A DNA stretch of 64,000 nucleotides from Kiritimatiellia bacterium. GTDB lineage: Bacteria; Verrucomicrobiota; Kiritimatiellia; RFP12; UBA1067. Of this stretch, positions 58,417 through 64,000 are shown piece by piece. Each line of letters opens with the position of its first letter. Position 1 is the stretch's first letter. Location of the stretch: positions 17,559 through 81,558 of the forward strand of contig JAFXTB010000037.1 of NCBI GenBank assembly GCA_017525225.1, given 5' to 3'. The notes under the pieces were generated by a model. That model saw only the letters and a program-made list of their open reading frames with translations. It was not told the origin of the DNA and ran no database searches. A program made the position numbers and the translations under genes.

Positions 58417-60525
58417 ATGACTGAGAGAATAAAAAGTCTGCTTGAGAGGACGTTCGACAAGGAACAGCGCAAGTTCCGGCGCGATGTTGATTGGAAACCG
58501 CTCCTGGAGCGCTTCATCGCCGATGGCATCGATGACGAGGCACGTGCGCGCATCGGCCTCGTGGAGATGCTGAAGGCCGAGACGCCCGCGTTCATGGATG
58601 GCGAGCGTCTCGCGTTCCTGCGTACCGTGCGCGGAATCCCCGACCTGCATTCCGACGCGGAGATGGATGCGCGCCGCGCCGCCGGCACGGCGTTTGGCGA
58701 GAAGGGTGTGGTGTTCAACCTGACTGCGGACTTCGGTCCCACGATCCGTGACGGACTGGATGCCCGGCTTGCGGAGATATCCACCCGCATCGAACAGGCA
58801 AAGGCCGCGAACGACGCGGAGGGCGTCGGGTTCCTCGAAAACGCCGCGCTGTCTACAAGGGCCGTCCTCGATCTCTCCGACCGCTACCGCGCCGCCGCCG
58901 AGGAACGCGGTCTTTCCGAGATCGCCGCCACGCTCGCACAGGTGCCGCACAAGGGGGCGCGCTCCTTCCACGAGGCGTTGCAGGCGCTGCGTATCCTCCA
59001 CTACGCGATGTGGTGCGAGGGCGAATATCATTGCGGGCTCGGGCGCATCGACCAGTACCTCCTTCCCTACTTCGAGGCCGACATCGCCGCCGGCCGCCTG
59101 ACGGAGGAGACCGCGCTGGAGGAGCTTGAGGAGTTCTTCATCGCCTGCAACCGCGACAGTGACCTCTACATCGGCGTGCAGCAGGGCGACAACGGCCAGT
59201 CCGTCATGCTTGGCGGAGTCACCCGCGACGGCAGACCCGCGTTCAACGCGCTTTCGCGTCTGTGCCTCAAGGCCTGCGGCGAATTGAAGCTCGTGGACCC
59301 CAAGATCAACCTGCGGGTGGACAGGTCTACCCCGCTTGAAGTATACAAGCTTGGCACGGAACTTACGGCCAAGGGGCTAGGCTTCCCGCAGTATGCAAAC
59401 GACGACGTGGTCATTCCCGCTCTACAACGTTGGGGCTACGAACTTGAGGATGCGCGCGACTATTCCGTGGCGGCGTGCTGGGAGTTCCTCGTACCCGGCT
59501 GTGGCATGGACATCAACAACATCGACGCGGTGAGTTTCGTGGGTTCGCTTGACGCGGCTTTGAGGACCATGGTAGGGCGGTCGCCCCGCGACCGCCGCGG
59601 CGGCCAGGGGGCTGGCCGCCCTACCATTGTGTACGAGGATGTGGAGGCGAAGTTCCTTGCGGAGATACAGCGTCGCGCGGATGCGCTTGTGGAGAAGTAC
59701 CGCCATGTCGAGATACTGCCGGGGCCGTTCGTGTCGGTGATCTCCATGGATTGCATTGCCAATGCCCGCGACATCTGCAAGGGTGCGAAGTACAACAACT
59801 TCGGCATCCATGGCACGGGCATCGCCGTCGCGGTGGATTCGCTGGCGTCCGTGCGCGAGCTGGTGTTCGAGAGGAAGCTTGTGTCGCTCGATGAACTCGT
59901 GCATCTTCTCGATACCGACTTCGAGGGCCGCCCGGACATCCTTGCCGCCGCGAAGGCGGCACCGAAGATGGGCAACGCCGATACCAGGGTGGACGAGATC
60001 GCCAGGCGCGTCATTGCCTTCTGGGGGCATGTGTTCGACGGAAGGAAGAACGGCAGGGGCGGCGTGTTCCGTCCGGGAACGGGAAGCGCCATGTACTACA
60101 TCTGGCATGCGCGCGAGGTACCGGCCTCGGCGGACGGACGGCTCAGGGGCGAGCCGCTTTCGGCGAACTGGGCGCCGGCGCTGGATGTGCCGGTGAAGGG
60201 GCCGGTGAGCGTGGTGCGCTCGTTCACGGAGCCGGACCTCGGGCCGGTCTGCAACGGTGGGCCGCTCACCATCGAGATACACGATTCCGCGTTTGCAATG
60301 CCGGATGGCGTAGAGAAGGTGGCTCATCTGGTGAAGTTCTTCATTGAACGCGGCGGCCACCAGCTGCAGATCAACACCATCAACCGCGAGACGCTTCTCG
60401 ATGCGCAGGCGCATCCCGAGCGCCATCGCCACCTCATCGTGCGCGTGTGGGGCTGGAGCGGCTACTTCATCGAACTCGACAAGGAATACCAGGACCAGAT
60501 CATCAAACGGGTGGAGCTGAAGTGA
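58417..60525 (+). CDS. Glycyl-radical enzyme (pyruvate formate-lyase family), unassigned type
   Basis: 702 residues. The PFL-like barrel is recognisable: FHEALQALRILHYAMWCEGE, CNRDSDLYIGVQQGDNGQSV, FPQYANDDVVIPALQRWGYE. The active-site Cys is Cys354 in SVAACWEFLVPG (CxE type). The glycyl-radical loop near the C-terminus reads LIVRVWGWSGYFIELDKEYQ, with Gly679 as the radical site; the usual RVxGY is changed to RVWGW. The 325-residue Cys-Gly spacing fits the family. Residues about 386-403 (VGRSPRDRRGGQGAGRPT) are encoded by a REPIN. Its activase follows after 103 nt. An anaerobic C-C or C-O cleavage or dehydration is expected; substrate unknown. Confidence 0.92.
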   Translation: MTERIKSLLERTFDKEQRKFRRDVDWKPLLERFIADGIDDEARARIGLVEMLKAETPAFMDGERLAFLRTVRGIPDLHSDAEMDARRAAGTAFGEKGVVFNLTADFGPTIRDGLDARLAEISTRIEQAKAANDAEGVGFLENAALSTRAVLDLSDRYRAAAEERGLSEIAATLAQVPHKGARSFHEALQALRILHYAMWCEGEYHCGLGRIDQYLLPYFEADIAAGRLTEETALEELEEFFIACNRDSDLYIGVQQGDNGQSVMLGGVTRDGRPAFNALSRLCLKACGELKLVDPKINLRVDRSTPLEVYKLGTELTAKGLGFPQYANDDVVIPALQRWGYELEDARDYSVAACWEFLVPGCGMDINNIDAVSFVGSLDAALRTMVGRSPRDRRGGQGAGRPTIVYEDVEAKFLAEIQRRADALVEKYRHVEILPGPFVSVISMDCIANARDICKGAKYNNFGIHGTGIAVAVDSLASVRELVFERKLVSLDELVHLLDTDFEGRPDILAAAKAAPKMGNADTRVDEIARRVIAFWGHVFDGRKNGRGGVFRPGTGSAMYYIWHAREVPASADGRLRGEPLSANWAPALDVPVKGPVSVVRSFTEPDLGPVCNGGPLTIEIHDSAFAMPDGVEKVAHLVKFFIERGGHQLQINTINRETLLDAQAHPERHRHLIVRVWGWSGYFIELDKEYQDQIIKRVELK
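59571..59625. repeat. REPIN: two inverted GTAG-type REPs in frame inside GRE gene
   Basis: First unit GGTAGGG-CGGTCGC-CCC-GCGACCG-CC (59571-59596), 2-nt gap, then the inverted unit GG-CGGCCAG-GGGG-CTGGCCG-CCCTACC (59599-59625). Both stems are perfect but differ in sequence. Translated in frame as VGRSPRDRR then GGQGAGRPT. Confidence 0.9.
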
Positions 60526-60532
60526 TTGGCAT

Positions 60533-60631
60533 AAATGACAAATGACACAATTGTCCACAAATCACAAATGTCGATTATTTGTATCTGTGACAATGATGGC
60601 ATTTGTGAACAATTGAGATTTGTGAACAATG
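60533..60631. repeat. Heptamer-like repeats and inverted repeats between GRE and activase
   Basis: AAATGAC-type words (ataaatg, acaaatg) recur at 7-nt steps near 60533-60546. CACAAATG (60563-60570) pairs with CATTTGTG (60600-60607), and CAATTGTCCACAAAT (60548-60562) is 14/15 complementary to ATTTGTGAACAATTG (60601-60615). ATTTGTGAACAA occurs twice, 17 nt apart. It fills the 103-bp gap before the activase start; no Shine-Dalgarno is apparent. Confidence 0.7.
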
Positions 60632-61336
60632 AAGTCGGGCAGGGTATTTGAGATACGCGAGTTCACCCTCCATGATGGACCGGGTGTCAGGACGACCGTG
60701 TTCTTCAAGGGTTGTCCGCTCCGGTGCGCGTGGTGCCACAATCCCGAGGGGCAGTCGTTCGAGATCGAGACGATACATGTCAAGACATCGGTAGGGTCAC
60801 GCGTCTCGCGTGACCGTATAGTTGGACAGGACTGGACGGCCGATGCGCTCGCGACGGAGCTGTTGCGCAATGCCGACATCATGGCGCAGTCCGGCGGCGG
60901 TGTGACGTTCTCCGGCGGCGAACCGCTGGCGCAGGCGGAGTTTCTTCTTGAGCTGATGCCGCTACTGAAGGAGAAAGAAGTGCATCTTGCCATCGAGACT
61001 GGTGGCCATGTACCCCACGAAACATACCGCAGGGTCGTCTCGCGGATGGATTTCGTGTATCAGGACCTGAAGCTGCTTGACGCCGCCGCCTTCAAGCGCT
61101 GGACCGGCGGTGATCTTGACATAGTGCTGGAGAATGTGTCGTGGCTGCGCGGTTCGGGGGTTCCGTTCGTGTTTCGCGTGCCATGCATCCCCGGCGTGAA
61201 CGATGATGCCGCCAGCCGGGCGGCATTCGATGCGTTTGCAGACGGGGCCAGGATAGAGTATCTGCCCTACAACGCCGCCGCCGGCGCGAAGTATCCGATG
61301 CTCGGACGCATATTCCCGATGGCAACGTTGGGGTGA
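60629..61336 (+). CDS. Glycyl-radical-enzyme activating enzyme (radical SAM)
   Basis: 235 residues. Radical-SAM signature C-x3-C-x2-C is Cys29/Cys33/Cys36 in GCPLRCAWCHNPEG, preceded by REFTLHDGPGVRTTVFFKG as in PflA. SGGGVTFSGGEPLAQ binds SAM, and RVPCIPGVNDD is a late strand motif. It makes the glycyl radical on the upstream GRE. The form is short: the ferredoxin-like insert with two extra Fe-S clusters, present in many non-PFL activases after the CxxxCxxC loop, is absent, and at that place (residues about 55-62, VGSRVSRD) there is a REP hairpin. No stop is introduced. Confidence 0.93.
   Translation: MKSGRVFEIREFTLHDGPGVRTTVFFKGCPLRCAWCHNPEGQSFEIETIHVKTSVGSRVSRDRIVGQDWTADALATELLRNADIMAQSGGGVTFSGGEPLAQAEFLLELMPLLKEKEVHLAIETGGHVPHETYRRVVSRMDFVYQDLKLLDAAAFKRWTGGDLDIVLENVSWLRGSGVPFVFRVPCIPGVNDDAASRAAFDAFADGARIEYLPYNAAAGAKYPMLGRIFPMATLG
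60790..60815 (+). repeat. GTAG-type REP hairpin, in frame
   Basis: GGTAGGG-TCACGCG-TCT-CGCGTGA-CC with a perfect 7-bp stem whose outer three pairs differ from all other copies. It encodes VGSRVSRD in the same element frame as the first unit of the REPIN in the GRE gene (GTA GGG ...). Confidence 0.88.
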
Positions 61337-61344
61337 ATGCGGAT

Positions 61345-61372
61345 TTGACAGAGGGGGAAAAATGCGTATAAT
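61345..61372 (+). promoter_or_regulatory. Consensus promoter of the terminal module
   Basis: TTGACA (61345-61350), 16-nt spacer, TATAAT (61367-61372), both perfect hexamers; GAGGGAGG precedes the GTG start at 61405. It probably drives the whole four-gene module at the end of the window. Confidence 0.75.
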
Positions 61373-61404
61373 ATGTGCCAGACACTTGAGGGAGGTAGCG
61401 ATTC

Positions 61405-62667
61405 GTGGCGACAGGAAAAGGAAAAGTACCAGATGGAAGGTCGTGTGTAGTGAATTCGCATGTGCGGTTTGATGAGGAGGGCGCATCGGCGACAACGCCG
61501 AGGCAACTCTGCAAAACGCAACATAAAGTTGCCGTTCTGGCGAGTATGGCGCTCGCCTGGGTGTTTGTCTTTCCGGCGTGTGCGGATACGTGCAGGATAC
61601 TTGACGATGTTAAGGCTTCCGTCAAGAGCGGATGGAAGAAGCTTGAGAAGTATTCTGACAAGATCGCCGCGTTGCGCGAAGAACGCAAGAGCCTGCCAGA
61701 TTCGTCATCATGGACAAAGCTTTGGTGCGATACGAACAAGTCGGACCAGGATGCGAAGATCCGCAAGCAGCTTGGGCGTGTGCGCGAACTGCTGCTCTCG
61801 ACGAATGCGCAGAAGATCCTTGAGGATGTCGATGACATAGACGAAGGCATTGCCTCTATAGAGGAAGACATCCGCGAAGCCCAGAAAGACCGTCAGTTGG
61901 CAGATGAGGGTGACAAGGACAGCTACACAAAGAAGCTTGACGAACTGGCTGAAAAGAAAGTAGCGCTCCAAAAGCGTCGCCGCGAAGAGGCGGCGAAGGT
62001 CTGTGCGGAGCTGAAGGCGCTCGGCCTCAATGTTGGCGGAAAGGCGGCGGAGGAATGCCTCTTCACCGCGAACCTTGGAGACATCATCGATGGAGTCATC
62101 GTGTCGAAGAACGTGGCTGTCGTGGTCGAGAACCTGCGCGAGCTGATGATGGTTGGCGATGTCACGGCATCGCGTCGGTACTATGGCATGTATCTCGTCC
62201 TTGTTGATGTGCAGATCGCCTGCTTTGAGGACTATCTGGAGAAAAGCCGTGGTGGGACCTGGCGTGGGAAGCTGGAACGGATGCGCGAAGATGCGATCGC
62301 CCTCCGGGATCGGGCGCAGGCCGCACTTGCGACGGAAAGCTTTTTGCCGGGGCAGGATGCGCATCTTGTGCAATCGACGCGTCAGAACGAGGCGACGCTC
62401 AAGGCGATAGACGCCTACCTGAAGGTGCTCGACTCGCACGAGGTCGTCATATCCGAGAAGCTTGCGACCGCGCGGAAAGTGCGCGAGGTGATCGCGATAT
62501 CCTACGAGACGCTCAATCTTGCCGGCGACTTCATCCAGTTCGCGAAGTCCAGCCAGAACCTTTTCAATTCGCTTGAACAGCTCACGCTCCCGCCGATCGA
62601 ACTCTTCAACGACGCCGCGATCCAGCAGGAGTTCCTCGAGATCACGAAGAAGCTAAAAGAAGATTGA
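61405..62667 (+). CDS. Coiled-coil protein of unknown function, probably exported
   Basis: 420 residues from GTG 61405 (GAGGGAGG 10 nt upstream). A long N-terminal stretch leads to a hydrophobic segment at about residues 43-60 (AVLASMALAWVFVFPACA), an unusual late signal or membrane anchor; a later start would make it a normal signal peptide. The remainder is charged helix: KKLEKYSDKIAALREERKSL, DDIDEGIASIEEDIREAQKD, KLDELAEKKVALQKRRREEA, forming several coiled coils. No family recognised. It is followed 53 nt later by an ExbD-like gene, and its strong promoter makes it the first gene of a stator-like module. Confidence 0.75.
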   Translation: MATGKGKVPDGRSCVVNSHVRFDEEGASATTPRQLCKTQHKVAVLASMALAWVFVFPACADTCRILDDVKASVKSGWKKLEKYSDKIAALREERKSLPDSSSWTKLWCDTNKSDQDAKIRKQLGRVRELLLSTNAQKILEDVDDIDEGIASIEEDIREAQKDRQLADEGDKDSYTKKLDELAEKKVALQKRRREEAAKVCAELKALGLNVGGKAAEECLFTANLGDIIDGVIVSKNVAVVVENLRELMMVGDVTASRRYYGMYLVLVDVQIACFEDYLEKSRGGTWRGKLERMREDAIALRDRAQAALATESFLPGQDAHLVQSTRQNEATLKAIDAYLKVLDSHEVVISEKLATARKVREVIAISYETLNLAGDFIQFAKSSQNLFNSLEQLTLPPIELFNDAAIQQEFLEITKKLKED

Positions 62668-62720
62668 TCAACGTGTGTAACTGCCCGCAGTAGCATGCGT
62701 TTCTATGAAAGGAAAAGGTT

Positions 62721-63107
62721 ATGAATGCAAAAATCATTATTGGTATCCCTCTTATTGTTGTTCTCATCCTAGTATCGATGTGGATAGGAAACTGCTATGG
62801 CCCAGGTCCGGGCGGCGATTCAGGTGACAATGGCGATAAAACCAAGGTGGTGGAACATCCAGATGTAAAACCGCCTTCAATGCCTGATTCCAAAGTGTCT
62901 GAAGATCAACAAGTGATTGTTATTTCGGGTGAGGGGTATGAATACTTAATAGATGGGCAACAGGTTGGCGGTTACAAAAATCTTGAAAGAGAAATTAAGA
63001 AACACAGTGGATCATTGTTTGATCTGTCTGCGTTTAGAGAACGGCGGCAGACCCATGAAAAGATTTCTAAGTTGGTCAAGCAATACAATGGTAAAATTAT
63101 AAAGTGA
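62721..63107 (+). CDS. ExbD-like periplasmic-domain protein without membrane Asp
   Basis: 128 residues. One N-terminal membrane helix (KIIIGIPLIVVLILVSMWIG) with no acidic residue, a Gly/Asp/Pro-rich linker, then a domain VIVISGEGYEYLIDGQQVGG followed by YKNLEREIKKHSG and HEKISKLVKQYNGKIIK. That strand-helix-helix-strand order (v.i...g.y.ldG..v....Le..ik ... y.ki..lv...g) is the ExbD/TolR periplasmic pattern; the similarity is by eye. The gene is markedly AT-rich compared with the bulk of the window. It lies 6-18 nt before the TolQ-like gene. Confidence 0.55.
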   Translation: MNAKIIIGIPLIVVLILVSMWIGNCYGPGPGGDSGDNGDKTKVVEHPDVKPPSMPDSKVSEDQQVIVISGEGYEYLIDGQQVGGYKNLEREIKKHSGSLFDLSAFRERRQTHEKISKLVKQYNGKIIK

Positions 63108-63125
63108 GAAACAGTGAGGTGTGGG

Positions 63126-63608
63126 ATGAATAAATCCAAGGAATGGTGGTATGGATTCTCTTTTGGTACCGCATTAGTTTCATTATTATCGATTGTTATT
63201 GTAGTCTTGGTTGTTTCATCGCGGTTCAAGGCCGATTCATTTGTAAATGAAATGGCGTCCAGACATCTTATGGAGGGAGCATTTGGTTCGTTTGCTGCTA
63301 TAGGTTTTACGATCGTTAATGTTGTGGTAACATCTTTACCTTTTCTTATAGGGCTCTTGCGTAGAGAATACTTCTCTACGTTGTATTCATTTTGTCGTAG
63401 GCTTCCGACAACGATAGGTATGTTGGGGACTTTGTGGTCGTTGTTGGCGTCAGACATGGCCAATCCTGGGTCTCTTGCTCAGAAGTTTTCCATTGCAATT
63501 GTGTCGACATTTATTGGGTTGATTCTTAAGATTGGATTAGAGGGACTGGCGTGTTTGCCTTATTTTAAACGTGCCCTTGATGGGGATTTAGAAGATGATG
63601 CCGAGTAA
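63126..63608 (+). CDS. MotA/TolQ/ExbB-like membrane protein
   Basis: 160 residues from ATG 63126 (GAGG 6 nt upstream); a GTG at 63114 is an alternative. Three to four membrane segments: FGTALVSLLSIVIVVLVVSS, FGSFAAIGFTIVNVVVTSLP, and a C-terminal pair where TTIGMLGTLWSLLASDMANP is followed by FSIAIVSTFIGLILKIGLEG. The pattern T-x-G-x-LGT plus a Thr-containing last helix is that of MotA/TolQ/ExbB proton channels, although the protein is shorter. It would form the ring around the Asp-bearing helix of the next gene product. AT-rich; stop overlaps the next start region by 14 nt. Confidence 0.7.
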   Translation: MNKSKEWWYGFSFGTALVSLLSIVIVVLVVSSRFKADSFVNEMASRHLMEGAFGSFAAIGFTIVNVVVTSLPFLIGLLRREYFSTLYSFCRRLPTTIGMLGTLWSLLASDMANPGSLAQKFSIAIVSTFIGLILKIGLEGLACLPYFKRALDGDLEDDAE

Positions 63609-64000
63609 AAAAAATAAGAAATTTCAAGGGCTGGCGTTTAACACCATATCAATTTTGGATCTTTTTATGTTGGCCACATTTGTGTTCGCAATGAATGCAG
63701 ACGTGGCGGATAAAAAATATCAACGGCAGTATAAAGATCAACTAAGTGCGGCGACGAACGAGACGTCTCGGCTCACGGGGCGGCTGACGGACGTGACGGA
63801 CAAATTGACGAAGGCCGAGACCGAACTTGGCGCGGCGACGAACGAGACGGCTCGGCTCACGGGGCGGCTGACGGACGTGACGGGCAAATTGGCGAAGGCC
63901 GAGACCGAACTTGGCGCGGCGACGAACGAGACGGCTCGGCTCACGGGGCGGCTGACGGACGTGACGGGCAAATTGGCGAAGGCCGAGACCGAACTTGGCG
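63595..64000 (+). CDS. TolR/MotB-like membrane protein with coiled-coil repeats (3' partial)
   Basis: The frame opens at ATG 63595 inside the end of the TolQ-like gene (ATGATG) and runs off the window; 135 codons are visible. After a basic start (PSKKNKKFQG) comes a single helix, FNTISILDLFMLATFVFAMN, with an Asp in the position of the proton-carrying Asp of TolR/MotB (DlmxxLlxFF type). From residue 52 the protein consists of 28-residue repeats beginning AATNETARLTGRL and ending AKAETELG, four heptads each, a coiled coil. The stretch before the repeats is AT-rich and the repeats GC-rich. What follows (for example an OmpA-type peptidoglycan-binding domain as in MotB or ZorB) is outside the window. 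Confidence 0.75.
   Translation, partial: MMPSKKNKKFQGLAFNTISILDLFMLATFVFAMNADVADKKYQRQYKDQLSAATNETSRLTGRLTDVTDKLTKAETELGAATNETARLTGRLTDVTGKLAKAETELGAATNETARLTGRLTDVTGKLAKAETELG
63748..63999 (+). repeat. 84-bp tandem repeat, three copies, continuing beyond window
   Basis: Three adjacent 84-bp units (63748-63831, 63832-63915, 63916-63999). Copies 2 and 3 are identical; copy 1 differs at three bases (TCT/GCT, GAC/GGC, ACG/GCG). The next base continues a fourth copy. Confidence 0.93.

Overview
The window reads as one chromosomal segment of a GC-rich anaerobe, most likely a gut or sediment member of the PVC superphylum (Kiritimatiellota/Lentisphaerota-like). This placement is an inference. It rests on the many exported glycoside hydrolases and LamG/DUF1080/Gfo-Idh proteins without any SusC/SusD pair, the GYF_2 coiled-coil proteins, a glycyl-radical enzyme with its activase, a stand-alone AICAR transformylase, and ordinary sigma70-type TATAAT promoters. 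No tRNA, rRNA, CRISPR array, intact IS or prophage was seen, and no gene-free stretch exceeds 300 bases.

Layout. 1-2936: a partial sulfatase-modifying-factor-type domain gene faces two GYF_2/coiled-coil genes. 2974-5015: proC, an orphan fumarase beta-type subunit and a YqiA-like esterase. 5102-9319: an MFS transporter with an exported GH2 enzyme. 9446-14659: a catabolic operon nagB - DUF1080 lipoprotein - Tat-exported Gfo/Idh dehydrogenase - FucI-like isomerase - IolB. 14656-19464: an AraC/XylR-type regulator divergent from an exported three-LamG protein and a Tat-exported deacetylase-like protein. 19593-20359: a decayed AAA/DUF4143 gene. 20495-23125: a beta-galactosidase-type GH2. 23184-28845: a tightly overlapping operon era - TPR - ExbB-like - ExbD-like - proline-rich TM protein - pyrE. 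28886-37927: four exported carbohydrate or peptide hydrolases (GH127-like, GH42-like, unassigned TIM-barrel, C69 peptidase fused to a NodB-like domain). 38034-39332: AICARFT. 39418-50145: a TetR-controlled efflux locus in which the RND adaptor and pump are separated by SOD, a BASS symporter and two unknown genes, continuing into gph-like HAD, an MBL-fold hydrolase and mnmE. 50179-56719: acyltransferase, small TM protein, nadC, GH20-like, RNase R-like, birA and a LolA-like gene. 56841-61336: sugar porter and a glycyl-radical enzyme/activase pair. 61405-64000: a coiled-coil protein and a TolQ/TolR-like module that runs off the window.

Three genome-scale signals stand out. (1) A 26-bp GTAG-type REP hairpin, GGTAGGG + 7-nt arm + 3-nt loop + 7-nt complementary arm + CC, occurs six times, always inside coding sequence and always in frame. 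Its stems covary between copies, and two copies form a REPIN inside the glycyl-radical enzyme. (2) Heptanucleotide tandem arrays and nested palindromes lie between genes, and once inside a gene, in the same accessory loci. (3) Several genes have a -10 box ending only 6-7 nt before the ATG and no Shine-Dalgarno sequence, which predicts leaderless mRNAs. The last 2.6 kb holds the best candidate for a new multiprotein system: a TolQ-like channel, a separate ExbD-like periplasmic domain, and a single-pass protein with a membrane Asp carrying an expanding 84-bp/28-residue coiled-coil repeat.
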